A stretch of DNA of 64,000 nucleotides from Marisalimonas sp016777705 (GCF_047717795.1 NZ_CP159808.1:310001-374000); one strand, 5' to 3'; shown: positions 43,399 through 52,598, numbered from the stretch's first letter. Notes: generated by a model from the sequence alone, not told the origin. Program-made: numbers and translations.

Positions 43399-45132
43399 AT
43401 GAGAAAAAAAAAATATAGTGAGTTGAGAAGCTCTAGATGGTTTTCACCAGACGATGTTAGATCTTTTGGTCATAGATCTAGAGCAATGCAAATGGGATTA
43501 AGTAAAGAGGACTGGGAAGATAAGCCATTAATAGGTATAATTAACACTTGGTCTGACATTCAGCCTTGTCATACACATTTTAAACAAAGAGTTGAAGATG
43601 TTAAAAAAGGTGTCTATCAATCGGGAGGATTTCCAGTAGAGCTTCCTGCTATATCTCTCGCAGAAATGTACGTTAAGCCCACTACTATGCTCTATAGAAA
43701 TATGCTTTCAATGGAAGTTGAGGAATTGATCCGGTCACATCCAATTGATGGTGTTGTCTTAATGGGAGGTTGTGACAAGACTGCTCCTGCTTTAACAATG
43801 GGGGCAATAAGTGTAGGTTTGCCGATGATTTTTTTACCAGCTGGTCCCATGTTAAGAGGTAATTATAAGGGTAAGTATTTAGGAAGTGGATCGGATGGCT
43901 GGAAATATTGGGATGAATTAAGGGCAGGTAACATAAGTAATAAAGACTGGCAAGATGTAGAGGCAGGAATTGCCAGATCATACGGACACTGCATGACTAT
44001 GGGAACAGCTAGTACAATGACAGCAATAACAGAAGCTATGGGTTTATCTTTACCGGGGGCAAGCTCTATTCCAGCAGCAGATTCAAATCATATAAGAATG
44101 TCCACAAATGTAGGAAGAAGAATTGTAGACATGGTTTGGGAAGACTTAACTCCTTCTAAAATTGTAACTGAAAAATCAGTTGATAATGCTGTTACTGTTG
44201 CCATGGCAATGGGTTGTTCTACAAACGCTATTATTCATTTGATTGCCATGGCAAGGCGGGCAGGAATAAATTTAACAATGGATAATTTAGATAAAAAAGG
44301 TAGGGAAATACCGCTTATTGCGAATATTAGGCCTTCGGGAAAGAATTATTTAATGGAAGACTTTTTTTATGCAGGCGGTATTTTAGCTTTGATGCACGAA
44401 CTTACTGCAAAACTTAATTTGGATGAAGTAACTGTTTCAGGTTTAAGTTTAAGGGAACTGATTTCCAAAACAAAAACTATTAATGACGATATAATTCGTC
44501 CATTAAATAATCCAATTTATGAAGAAGGTTCTCTAGCTGTTTTAAAAGGTAACTTAGCTCCTGATGGTTGTGTTATTAAGCCAGCAGCATGTGATAAGAA
44601 ATTTTTTAAACATAAAGGTCCGGCTATTGTTTTCAATAGTTACCCAGAAATGAAAGCTATTATTGATAGAGAAGATTTTGATGTAACAGAAGATCATGTT
44701 TTAGTTTTAAGAAATGTTGGGCCAGTTGGAGGCCCAGGTATGCCTGAATGGGGAATGATGCCTATTCCCCAAAAGCTTCTTAAAAAAGGAGTTAGGGATA
44801 TGGTCAGGATATCAGATGCTAGAATGAGTGGTACGAGTTATGGAGCTTGCATCCTCCATGTTGCGCCTGAAAGCTATATTGGAGGACCTTTATCTTTATT
44901 AGAAACAGGTGATATTATTGAACTTGATGTAAATTTAAGATCTATTAATATGTTAGTTGATGAAAAAACTTTATCCTTAAGAAAAAAAGAATTTAAAGCT
45001 ATGGAACCTAAAGCAGGTAGAGGTTGGTTATGGATGTATAGTAATCATGTAACGCAAGCTAACAATGGCTGTGATTTTGATTTTTTGGAAACCAATTTTG
45101 GAACATCGGCTAAAGAGCCAGACATATTTTAG
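43399..45132 (+). CDS. IlvD/Edd family dehydratase, probably for a sugar acid
   Basis: An iron-sulfur dehydratase of the dihydroxyacid/6-phosphogluconate dehydratase family, which removes water from a hydroxy acid. About 577 residues from the second of two tandem ATGs, at 43399, which has GAGG 5 bases upstream. Cluster cysteines lie in IQPCHTHF near residue 44, MGGCDKTAPAL near 113 and YGHCMTMGTASTM near 187. DARMSGTSYGACILHVAPES is near the end. The length and the LPAISLAEM/DCKTAPAL-type pattern recall the L-arabonate/xylonate dehydratase subgroup rather than IlvD. Next to RraA-like and UxaA-like genes, so a sugar-acid substrate is likely. The exact one is unknown. Confidence 0.9.
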   Translation: MRKKKYSELRSSRWFSPDDVRSFGHRSRAMQMGLSKEDWEDKPLIGIINTWSDIQPCHTHFKQRVEDVKKGVYQSGGFPVELPAISLAEMYVKPTTMLYRNMLSMEVEELIRSHPIDGVVLMGGCDKTAPALTMGAISVGLPMIFLPAGPMLRGNYKGKYLGSGSDGWKYWDELRAGNISNKDWQDVEAGIARSYGHCMTMGTASTMTAITEAMGLSLPGASSIPAADSNHIRMSTNVGRRIVDMVWEDLTPSKIVTEKSVDNAVTVAMAMGCSTNAIIHLIAMARRAGINLTMDNLDKKGREIPLIANIRPSGKNYLMEDFFYAGGILALMHELTAKLNLDEVTVSGLSLRELISKTKTINDDIIRPLNNPIYEEGSLAVLKGNLAPDGCVIKPAACDKKFFKHKGPAIVFNSYPEMKAIIDREDFDVTEDHVLVLRNVGPVGGPGMPEWGMMPIPQKLLKKGVRDMVRISDARMSGTSYGACILHVAPESYIGGPLSLLETGDIIELDVNLRSINMLVDEKTLSLRKKEFKAMEPKAGRGWLWMYSNHVTQANNGCDFDFLETNFGTSAKEPDIF

Positions 45133-45141
45133 AGAGATTAC

Positions 45142-45861
45142 ATGTTACTTGATCATATAAAAAAAGTTTATTTAAAAGCAAGTGTCGCGACAATATGTAC
45201 AGCCTTATTTAAACGAGGGTTAAAAAACCAATTTATCCAAGATCTCAGTCCTCTTAACTCAAATCTCTCAAATATGGTAGGATTTGCTTACACAGTAAGA
45301 TATATCCCTGCTAGAGAAGATCTAAATACATTAGAGGTTTTCAAAAATCCTAAACATCCTCAGCGGGTTGCGATAGAAGAATGTCCAAAAGATCATGTTT
45401 TAATATTTGATAGTCGTAAAGACCCAAGAGCCGCTTCAGCTGGTGCTATTTTAATAACTAGATTAATGGTTAAAGGGTGTGCAGGAGTTGTAACAGACGG
45501 TGGGTTCAGAGACTCTGATGAGATAAAGAAGCTTCAGATACCTACCTATCATAATAGACCCTCATCTCCTACTAATCTTACCTTACATCAAGCAATAGAT
45601 ATTAACGTTCCTATTGGGTGTGGAGATGTTGCTGTATGGCCTGGAGATTTGCTAGTAGGTGATAAAGAAGGAGTGGTAGTAATACCTGCTAATATTATAG
45701 ATGAAATTGCCAATGAGGTAAACCCTATGACTCTTTATGAAGATTATGTAATCGACAGGGTTAGGAATGGATCATCAATAAAAGGTTTATACCCACTTAC
45801 TGACAAAAATGAAAAAAAATTGTACGAAAAGTGGTTGAAGAGTAACTCTAAAGAGAATTAA
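45142..45861 (+). CDS. RraA-like protein (HMG/CHA aldolase type)
   Basis: A 239-residue member of the RraA/dimethylmenaquinone methyltransferase-like family. Many such proteins are divalent-metal aldolases or decarboxylases acting on 4-hydroxy-2-oxo acids rather than RNase E regulators. ASAGAILITRLMVKGCAG near residue 114 is followed by VVTDGGFRDSDEI near 133, which contains the substrate- and metal-binding Arg-Asp pair. NVPIGCGDVAVWPGDLLVGD near 155 is the family's next block. It lies 9 bases after the dehydratase and before the UxaA-like gene, so an aldolase step in one catabolic route is the simplest reading. Confidence 0.88.
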   Translation: MLLDHIKKVYLKASVATICTALFKRGLKNQFIQDLSPLNSNLSNMVGFAYTVRYIPAREDLNTLEVFKNPKHPQRVAIEECPKDHVLIFDSRKDPRAASAGAILITRLMVKGCAGVVTDGGFRDSDEIKKLQIPTYHNRPSSPTNLTLHQAIDINVPIGCGDVAVWPGDLLVGDKEGVVVIPANIIDEIANEVNPMTLYEDYVIDRVRNGSSIKGLYPLTDKNEKKLYEKWLKSNSKEN

Positions 45862-45887
45862 TTTACTTATCCGGAGACATTTGAAAT

Positions 45888-47435
45888 ATGAAAAAAATTA
45901 TAACAGATAAAGAAAATACCAAGGCAATAATTTTAAATGAAAATGATAATATTGTTATAGCATTAGAAAATATGAATGCAGGACAATACTTAAAACAATT
46001 TGCTTTAAAAATAGATGCTCCAATATTATCGGGTCAAAAAATTGCAAAAATTGATATATCAGAAAATTCACCAATATATAAATATGGAACAATTATAGGT
46101 TTTGCAGACTCAAATATTTTAAAAGGTCAAGTTTTAACTAATTCTAATGTTATATTCAAAGAATTTATTAGAGAGCATGATTATTGTGCTAAGTACCAGC
46201 CTACAAGATTTGTTAATGCTTCAAGTGAAAGATCATTTATGGGTTTTAAAAGGGATGACGGTAGAGTTGGTACTAGAAACTATATAGCTGTTGTTTCAAC
46301 AGTTAATTGTTCAGCAACGGTTGTGCATGAGATAGCTGCTTATTTTACTAATGAAAAGCTCAAAAATTATTCTAATATTGATGGTGTGGCGGCATTTAGT
46401 CATTCTACTGGATGCGGTATGGAATTATCTGGTGAGCCTATGAATTTACTCCATAGGACGCTTGGAGGTTATATAAACCATCCAAACGTTGCCTCATCTC
46501 TTGTTGTTGGACTTGGATGTGAGAGATGCCAAGTAGGTGGATTGTTTCAAAGTCAGGGTATAGCGGAGACTAACAAATTGAGAACGTTAGTTATGCAAGA
46601 AAATGGTGGAACAACAGCCACAATAAAAGCTGGAATTAAATGTATTGAAGGAATGTTAGAGGAAGCAAATAAAATTGAAAGAATTGCAACGCCTCTTTCC
46701 TCTTTAATGGTTGGATTGCAATGTGGTGGCTCAGATGCATTCTCTTCTTTGTCTGCTAATCCTGCTTTAGGAAAAGCAGTTGATATATTAGTAGCTCATG
46801 GAGGCACAGCAATTTTATCTGAAACGCCTGAAATTTATGGTGTGGAAAACAGTCTAACCGCAAGAGCTATTAACAGTAATGTTGCTGAAAAATTAATGAA
46901 CAGAGTCAACTGGTGGAAAGATATATATTCTGTTGGTAGGGATGTTCAAATTAATGGTACGGTAAGTCCAGGTAATCAAAAAGGAGGATTAGCAAATATT
47001 TTAGAAAAGTCATTAGGTTCTGCCATGAAGGGTGGAACGACTGGATTGATGGAAGTTTATAATTATGCTGAAAAAGTAGATAAAAAAGGATTTGTTTTTA
47101 TGGACACACCTGGTTTTGATCCAGTCTCTGCTACTGGACAAATTGCAGGGGGTGCAAATATCATTGCTTTTACTACTGGAAGAGGATCATGTTTTGGTGC
47201 AAAACCAACACCATCTATTAAACTTGCAACTAACTCAAATTTATATGAAAGAATGAATGAAGACATGGATATTAACTGCGGTGCAGTAATTGACGGTGAA
47301 AAAAATATAGAAGAAATGGGAAAAGAAATTTTTGAAGAATTTATTTCTTTTGCTTCTGGAAAGAAAACAAAAAGTGAAATTTTAAATTTGGGTAGACATG
47401 AATTTGCACCTTGGCAAATTGGCATTACAGGTTAA
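45888..47435 (+). CDS. UxaA/GarD family altronate/galactarate dehydratase-like protein
   Basis: An iron-dependent sugar-acid dehydratase of 515 residues. The N-terminal SAF domain (about 10-95) contains LENMNAGQYL and SGQKIAKIDI, and the catalytic half begins RDDGRVGTRNYIAVVSTVNC near residue 123. Other hallmarks: FSHSTGCGMELSGEP near 168, VGLGCERCQVGGLF near 206, GLQCGGSDAFSSLSANPALG near 279, and IIAFTTGRGSCFGAKPTPSI near 424. The length matches single-chain altronate dehydratases. Third gene of the putative sugar-acid module. Altronate, galactarate or another aldarate are all possible. 4-base overlap with the convergent RHH gene. Confidence 0.92.
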   Translation: MKKIITDKENTKAIILNENDNIVIALENMNAGQYLKQFALKIDAPILSGQKIAKIDISENSPIYKYGTIIGFADSNILKGQVLTNSNVIFKEFIREHDYCAKYQPTRFVNASSERSFMGFKRDDGRVGTRNYIAVVSTVNCSATVVHEIAAYFTNEKLKNYSNIDGVAAFSHSTGCGMELSGEPMNLLHRTLGGYINHPNVASSLVVGLGCERCQVGGLFQSQGIAETNKLRTLVMQENGGTTATIKAGIKCIEGMLEEANKIERIATPLSSLMVGLQCGGSDAFSSLSANPALGKAVDILVAHGGTAILSETPEIYGVENSLTARAINSNVAEKLMNRVNWWKDIYSVGRDVQINGTVSPGNQKGGLANILEKSLGSAMKGGTTGLMEVYNYAEKVDKKGFVFMDTPGFDPVSATGQIAGGANIIAFTTGRGSCFGAKPTPSIKLATNSNLYERMNEDMDINCGAVIDGEKNIEEMGKEIFEEFISFASGKKTKSEILNLGRHEFAPWQIGITG

Positions 47436-47635
47436 ATGTGCTTATAATATTGTAAAATAAAAACTCTTGTTGATGACGCTAATGAAGATTTTCTATTTAT
47501 ATCTATTTCAGAAATTAAACTTTGAATAGAACTTTTTTCATTTTCCGCAATTTTATATAATGCTTCCCAAAACTCTATTTCTAAAGATAAAGATGTTCGA
47601 TGTTTTTTTAGTGTAATTGACTTCTTAATTAGCAT
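47432..47635 (-). CDS. Ribbon-helix-helix domain protein (RHH_4 type)
   Basis: A 67-residue protein matching the RHH_4 family, frequent in alphaproteobacteria. The strand KKSITLKKHRTSLSLEIEFW leads into ALYKIAENEKSSIQSLISEID, the helices of the fold, and the C-terminal SLASSTRVFILQYY is typical. It probably binds DNA or a partner as a dimer. Its start codon abuts the stop of the RlmD-type gene upstream, so it may be co-translated with that gene. Regulation of the neighbouring sugar-acid genes is possible but unsupported. Its 3' end overlaps the UxaA-like gene by 4 bases. Confidence 0.85.
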   Translation of the reverse strand: MLIKKSITLKKHRTSLSLEIEFWEALYKIAENEKSSIQSLISEIDINRKSSLASSTRVFILQYYKHI

Positions 47636-48979
47636 TTAATTTACCAAATTTAATTCAAACAGACTAACTATTTCAACGTGGGGGCTGAACAGAAATTGAT
47701 CAATTGGCTGTACCCATTTTAATTGATAATTATTTTCAATTAATATCTTTGCATCTCTTACAAAAGTATTAATATTACAAGAAATGCTTATTACAATAGG
47801 TACTTTAGAAAGTGTAATATTTAAAAATTGTGATCTTGCGCCTGATCTTGGTGGATCAATAATTATGGCATTGAATTTTTTCAATTCTTCTGATGTTAGA
47901 GGGTTACTTTTCAAGTTTCTAGACTGTGAAATTACCTTATTTCCATAACCTAGTCTTTTGCTAGCAATATTGATAGCATTAATTGATTCATTATCTATTT
48001 CATAGGCATTTATTTTGTAACCCTTGGAAAGTAAAGGTATTGTAATAGTTCCACATCCAGAAAAAAGCTCGCAAACTAATTTCTTTTTATTTATTTTTTC
48101 TAATCCCTTTATCACAGTTTTTATGATTGCATTTTCACCGTCGATAGTTGCTTGTAGAAAGCTTCCAGGAGGGGGAAAAATTTTTGATGAATATACATGA
48201 TTAGATAAACTTGTATTTTCTTTGACAAAAAGTAAATCATTGGGTTGATTTAATTGGGATCGATTAAGCCTAATGACGTTTGTTTTCATCATATATTCAT
48301 TAAACTTCGTTAATTCTTTATAAGGTATTTTATCAATTCCATCTATTAAAAGGTCAATCCCATGATCTAAAACGTTAGCATGAATATTTATTGTTTGCCC
48401 AACTCTTAGTATTTTAGAAATTGGAGCTTTTATTTCTTTTATTAAATTAGTAAGTTGATCGTCAAGTATTATGCATTTATCAATTTCTGAAATAAAATGG
48501 CTCTTATACTCGTAAAAACCAATAATTGTGCCTAATTTAGTTTTTTTAGCGACAAACTTTGCATGCCGGCGACTTTTTAGGGAAGAAACTAACATTTTTT
48601 TAATCTCTCCATCGGAAGAAATTGTCTTTATTTGAGAAGATACTTTTTTGGATTTCCAACTATTATAATTTTTAAAATTCCAGTGCTGTAAGGTACAGCC
48701 ACCACATTTAAAAAAATGCTTGCATTTAGGTTCAACTCTATCAGGTGATAGTTGTTTAAGTTCTATTAACTCTGCCCTTACACCTTCACTAGATAAGTAG
48801 GTGGGTTTAGCCAAAATTAGTTCATGAGGTAAAGAAAAAGGAACAAAAAAATTATAATTTTGTTCTTTATAATCAATTTCTGTAAAAAGCTTTGCTACAC
48901 CCTCGCCTCTTGAACCTATATAATCAATAGTAAGAATTTGGGGATCAAAATTTTTTGATAATTTTTTCTCTTTGCTCAT
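47636..48979 (-). CDS. 23S rRNA m5U methyltransferase-like protein (RlmD/RumA family)
   Basis: A TrmA-family SAM-dependent RNA uridine-C5 methyltransferase. An ATG at 48979 overlaps the upstream stop as ATGA and gives 447 residues; an ATG nine codons earlier is also open. N-terminal TRAM-like domain, then a 4Fe-4S binding cluster CKHFFKCGGCTLQHW near residue 85. The SAM domain has LVCELFSGCGTITIPLLSKG near 314, and AIIIDPPRSGARSQFL near 395, with the catalytic cysteine in ISISCNINTFVRD near 415. RlmD usually acts on 23S U1939, but some family members have other sites. Confidence 0.91.
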   Translation of the reverse strand: MSKEKKLSKNFDPQILTIDYIGSRGEGVAKLFTEIDYKEQNYNFFVPFSLPHELILAKPTYLSSEGVRAELIELKQLSPDRVEPKCKHFFKCGGCTLQHWNFKNYNSWKSKKVSSQIKTISSDGEIKKMLVSSLKSRRHAKFVAKKTKLGTIIGFYEYKSHFISEIDKCIILDDQLTNLIKEIKAPISKILRVGQTINIHANVLDHGIDLLIDGIDKIPYKELTKFNEYMMKTNVIRLNRSQLNQPNDLLFVKENTSLSNHVYSSKIFPPPGSFLQATIDGENAIIKTVIKGLEKINKKKLVCELFSGCGTITIPLLSKGYKINAYEIDNESINAINIASKRLGYGNKVISQSRNLKSNPLTSEELKKFNAIIIDPPRSGARSQFLNITLSKVPIVISISCNINTFVRDAKILIENNYQLKWVQPIDQFLFSPHVEIVSLFELNLVN

Positions 48980-49626
48980 TTTAAAAGTTCGTTTGAACTT
49001 TGCCATATAACTTTAGCTCTTATATTCAAAGCATCTTTGACAATATGAAATGGAGAAAATTTTTGTAAGTATGGCCGTACGCTTAGTTTTTTATTATCTC
49101 GAGCACTAACTTCAAGATAGGCTAGAAAATATATTTTTTGATCATTTAATAAATAAAGACCTGGCTCTTCATAAGTGTTTAGATTTAAATTAATAATATT
49201 TGTTATTTTACATTGGTTAGTCACTAATTGAAAGAATAGTAAAAATTCTAATTTAGACAAATCTAAATTATATAAAAGGTGCCTTGAGAATGATATTGTT
49301 TGAATTTTTGATGGATCATCTTTTTCAATATTATGAATAGAAATTTGATCAGTTTCATTGGAATAATTCTTTAACCATTCAGGAGATAATTCCTCAACAT
49401 TAATCTCAAGTATATTTGACAACTTATATCTATACTCTTCGGGGAGAATTTTAGGAGTGCCACGATGGAAATATTGTTGTAAATAAGCATCGTTTTTATT
49501 AAGAGCGCGTGAAAGTTCTCGAAGGTTATATTTTGTATTTTTAGTAATAAAAAATTTTAACTTTTCTCTTATATAATTATTTTTGTCTTCATATTCGTGC
49601 TGAATTTTTATCAAACTATCTTTCAT
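48976..49626 (-). CDS. S24/LexA-like regulator with degenerate peptidase domain
   Basis: A 216-residue protein with an N-terminal helix-turn-helix (about 33-68: LRELSRALNKNDAYLQQYFH and RGTPKILPEEYRYKLSNIL) of the alphaproteobacterial S24-type group. A LexA/CI-like C-terminal domain would be expected, but the region has only GLYLLNDQKIYFLAYLEVSA and RPYLQKFSPF, and I see neither the expected Ser-Met-x-Pro-like segment nor the VxKR-type lysine. It may have lost autocleavage while keeping DNA binding. Located between the RlmD-type gene (overlap 4 bases) and the polyprenyl synthase. Confidence 0.75.
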   Translation of the reverse strand: MKDSLIKIQHEYEDKNNYIREKLKFFITKNTKYNLRELSRALNKNDAYLQQYFHRGTPKILPEEYRYKLSNILEINVEELSPEWLKNYSNETDQISIHNIEKDDPSKIQTISFSRHLLYNLDLSKLEFLLFFQLVTNQCKITNIINLNLNTYEEPGLYLLNDQKIYFLAYLEVSARDNKKLSVRPYLQKFSPFHIVKDALNIRAKVIWQSSNELLK

Positions 49627-49634
49627 AATTTAGC

Positions 49635-50633
49635 TCATTTAGATCTTTGAGTACTTTCGCTAGCTAAACCAATCAAATGTTCTTTAAATTGAGTATTTGG
49701 TAATTGTTCTAACGAAATTTTAGACTTTGAAACAAATTCTTGTGCTGTTAATTTACAATCTTCAAATATATTATATTTCTTAAAGATATTTAATGCTTCA
49801 TCGAAGTCGCCAGTATATTGCTTTAACTCTCTTAAAGTTCTATCCCAAAATTTTTTTTCAGATGTATTACTCTTTTCCCAAGCTAAAATAATTGGAAGTG
49901 TAGTCTTACCTAATTTAAAGTCATCACCTAAATTTTTACCCATTTTGTTACTTTGGGAATTGAAATCCATAAGATCATCGACAATTTGAAACGCTAACCC
50001 TAAATTAAAACCATAATCATAAGCTGCCTTTTGTTGTGCCAAACTCCCATTTGCAACAATAATTCCACTTTCACAAGATGCTCCAAAAAGCTCAGCTGTT
50101 TTTTTTCCAATTACGTCAAAATATTCTACTTTAGTTGTATTAGGTTTATTTGCGATTTGCATTTGTTGAAATTCACCTTGTGTGATCTTGCATGAAGCGC
50201 TTGCTAAACTTGACAAAGCTCTAATAGAACCAGTCTCAACCATTAACTCGAAAGATTGAGCAAACAAAAAATCCCCTGCAAGAACACTAAATTCATTACC
50301 CCATATTATATTAGCTGTTTTTTTACCTCTTCTTAAATTTGATTGATCGACTACATCATCATGAAGTAATGTTGCAGTGTGAATAAACTCAACTGCAGCT
50401 GCTAGTAATATAGGGTTTTTTGACTTGTCATTTAGTTGGGTTGCCATTGCTAACGTCAGTAGTGGGCGTATTCTTTTTCCAGATGCATTAATTAGGTGTA
50501 TTCCAATGTCGTTAATTAAGGGGATTGACTTATCTAGTCTATATATTATTTCTTGATCAACTTTCTTTAGAGTTACTTCCAGCAATTTATTTAATTGAAA
50601 AACGCTATCTTTATTTTTTTCTGATCTTGACAT
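49635..50633 (-). CDS. Polyprenyl diphosphate synthase (IspB-like)
   Basis: Makes long-chain prenyl diphosphate, the side chain of ubiquinone, from farnesyl and isopentenyl diphosphates. 332 residues from the ATG at 50633. An upstream ATG at 50750 would add an atypical hydrophobic 39-residue tail overlapping the divergent gene. Marks: GKRIRPLLTLAMA near residue 53, first Asp-rich motif TATLLHDDVVDQSNLRRGKK near 79-98, QIVDDLMDF second motif near 220, and KLGKTTLPIILAWEK near 243. Chain length cannot be read reliably. Octa- to decaprenyl is likely from family. Divergent from the trmN6-like gene. Confidence 0.93.
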   Translation of the reverse strand: MSRSEKNKDSVFQLNKLLEVTLKKVDQEIIYRLDKSIPLINDIGIHLINASGKRIRPLLTLAMATQLNDKSKNPILLAAAVEFIHTATLLHDDVVDQSNLRRGKKTANIIWGNEFSVLAGDFLFAQSFELMVETGSIRALSSLASASCKITQGEFQQMQIANKPNTTKVEYFDVIGKKTAELFGASCESGIIVANGSLAQQKAAYDYGFNLGLAFQIVDDLMDFNSQSNKMGKNLGDDFKLGKTTLPIILAWEKSNTSEKKFWDRTLRELKQYTGDFDEALNIFKKYNIFEDCKLTAQEFVSKSKISLEQLPNTQFKEHLIGLASESTQRSK

Positions 50634-50727
50634 GTTATTTAAAAAAATCCCAAAAAAATTAATACTTATATTATAACTTGCAAATAATATATAATAAACC
50701 TTTATAAAATAATTATTTGAGAGTGGT

Positions 50728-51474
50728 ATGGTACATTTAGATAAAACCACAGATACAATTTTAAGAGGTAAAATAACTATAACCCAGATGAAGCATGGTT
50801 ATAGATATGGCTTTGATGCAGTATGTTTAGCTGCATTTGTAAATGGTTACTTGAGAAAAAATAAAAAAGATTTATCGTTGGCAGATGTCGGTTCAGGTGT
50901 TGGTACAATCAGTCTAATCTTAGCTCTAAAAAACAAAAATTTGAAAATTAGTTCAATAGAAAACAACGAAGAATTTATAGAAATTGCAAAAGAAAATGTT
51001 CTTAAAAATAAATTTCATAACTCTATTAAGACTGTTAACTATGATATTTTTAACATCAACAAAAATCTTAAAAATCATTTTGATATAGTCGTCTCCAATC
51101 CTCCATTTAACAACAAAAATAGTAATAAATCGAATAACAAATTTATAGATGTGGCTAAAAGAATTGTTGACTTAGAAAAATGGATGGAAGGCTGCGTTTA
51201 CCTTCTTAAAGAAAAAGGAACACTTTGTATAATTCTTCCAACAAACATTTTGGATGTAGTGTTAGTTAGCCTTAGAGATAAAGCTGGATCTTTTAAAATA
51301 TACCCTATTTGGCCAAATACAAAAAAATCTTCGAAAAGGATTATACTTTTGGCTAAAAAAGGTGGTATTAGCCCAACTGAATTGCTGCCTGGGTTGAAAT
51401 TATATAATAATAAAGGTGTAGAAAGCAAAAAAGCAAGTTTATTAAGTGAAGAAGGTATTTTAAATTTTTATTAA
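50728..51474 (+). CDS. tRNA1(Val) (adenine(37)-N6)-methyltransferase-like (TrmN6/YfiC)
   Basis: A SAM-dependent N6-adenine methyltransferase of 248 residues. Residues 12-31 (GKITITQMKHGYRYGFDAVC) match the YfiC/TrmN6 start. The SAM motif LADVGSGVGTISLILA is near 51, and the catalytic NPPF motif is in IVVSNPPFNNKN near 124, followed by CIILPTNILDVV and the C-terminal strands. Target is inferred from the family. GAG precedes the start. Divergent from the polyprenyl synthase gene, which is common in alphaproteobacteria. Confidence 0.88.
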   Translation: MVHLDKTTDTILRGKITITQMKHGYRYGFDAVCLAAFVNGYLRKNKKDLSLADVGSGVGTISLILALKNKNLKISSIENNEEFIEIAKENVLKNKFHNSIKTVNYDIFNINKNLKNHFDIVVSNPPFNNKNSNKSNNKFIDVAKRIVDLEKWMEGCVYLLKEKGTLCIILPTNILDVVLVSLRDKAGSFKIYPIWPNTKKSSKRIILLAKKGGISPTELLPGLKLYNNKGVESKKASLLSEEGILNFY

Positions 51475-51562
51475 ACAATTTATTTAAGAAATTTCATAAA
51501 TGTTGTAGTTTACAAAATCACTATTAACTAATTGTTTTGATAATTTTTATTAAGAGGTTTTT

Positions 51563-52372
51563 ATGGGTTTCTTTTCTATTTTTAGAAAATCTAAAAGTGT
51601 ATCAGTCATTCCGCTAAATGGAGTTATTGCTCCAAATATGGGTAGAAGAAAAGGTTTAAATTTAAATGAGATCGATAAGAATATAGAACAAGCTTTTTCT
51701 GTTAAAAATCTGAAGGCGGTTGCCTTGCAAATTAACTCTCCAGGTGGATCTCCTGTGCAATCAGAAATGATTGCAAATCGTATAAGGGAGTTGTCAGATA
51801 AAAACAATGTCCCAGTATTAGCATTTGTAGAGGATGTGGCTGCATCTGGTGGGTATTGGCTAGCTTGTGCAGCTGATGAAATTATAGCTAGTAAAGCTTC
51901 AATAATCGGGTCTATTGGGGTTGTTTCTTCAGGTTTTGGTTTTAATAAAGCAATAGAAAAAATCGGAATTGATAGGCGGTTATATACTTCTGGTGATAAT
52001 AAAGCTATTTTAGACCCATTTTTACCAGAGAATCCTGATGACATTAAAAGATTAAAGGCGATACAAAGCCAACTTCATATTCAATTTATTAACTTTGTGA
52101 AATCTAGACGTGGCAGTAAGATTAAAGATGATAACAAAGATGTTTTTACTGGAGCTTTTTGGTCAGGCGAAAAAAGTTTAGAAATTGGTCTAATTGATTC
52201 TTTTGGTGAAATGAAAAGTGTTCTTAAAGAAAGATTTGGTAATCAAGTTAAAATAAAAGAATTTACCCCTAAGAAAAAACTTTTTGGTTTTAGTAGTTTG
52301 TTATCTGGAGCCCTTGATATATTAATTCAAAAAGTAGATGAAAAAAGTATTTTTAAGAGATTTGGTTTATAA
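51563..52372 (+). CDS. S49 family peptidase (SppA/SohB-like)
   Basis: A serine-lysine peptidase of 269 residues, the short form with a single domain. It starts directly in VIPLNGVIAPNMGRRKG with no clear signal sequence. Family blocks: LKAVALQINSPGGSPVQSE near residue 50, VEDVAASGGYWLACAADEI near 92 with the serine nucleophile in ASGGY, and ASIIGSIGVVSSGFGFNKAI near 112. DVFTGAFWSGEKSLEIGLID follows near 191. Signal-peptide degradation is the usual role of SppA. The substrate here is unknown. A small membrane gene follows immediately. Confidence 0.93.
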   Translation: MGFFSIFRKSKSVSVIPLNGVIAPNMGRRKGLNLNEIDKNIEQAFSVKNLKAVALQINSPGGSPVQSEMIANRIRELSDKNNVPVLAFVEDVAASGGYWLACAADEIIASKASIIGSIGVVSSGFGFNKAIEKIGIDRRLYTSGDNKAILDPFLPENPDDIKRLKAIQSQLHIQFINFVKSRRGSKIKDDNKDVFTGAFWSGEKSLEIGLIDSFGEMKSVLKERFGNQVKIKEFTPKKKLFGFSSLLSGALDILIQKVDEKSIFKRFGL

Positions 52373-52373
52373 G

Positions 52374-52598
52374 ATGATGCTCTCAATTAGTAAAATCTTT
52401 TGGCTTTTAATTATTCTTGTTGCTGTTTGGTACACTTTTAAAATTATAGAAAAACGTAAAAGTATTTCAAAAAATAATGATAAAAGCCAGGAAGATATGA
52501 GTAAAAAAGGGATAGACGCATATAAATGTGATAATTGTGGTTGCTGGAGTCCTGGTGACAAATGTAACAATAAAAAATGTTCTAAAGAACAATCTTAA
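52374..52598 (+). CDS. Small membrane protein with C-terminal zinc-ribbon-like cysteines
   Basis: About 74 residues starting at one of two adjacent ATGs right after the S49 peptidase stop (52370-52372). One membrane helix (about 8-22, FWLLIILVAVWYTF), a charged linker, and a cysteine-rich tail with Cys pairs in YKCDNCGCW and GDKCNNKKC. Layout recalls small one-helix membrane proteins with a terminal zinc motif (PP0621-like), though I would not assign a family firmly. Tight spacing suggests co-translation with the peptidase gene and a possible accessory role. Function unknown. Confidence 0.65.
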   Translation: MMLSISKIFWLLIILVAVWYTFKIIEKRKSISKNNDKSQEDMSKKGIDAYKCDNCGCWSPGDKCNNKKCSKEQS

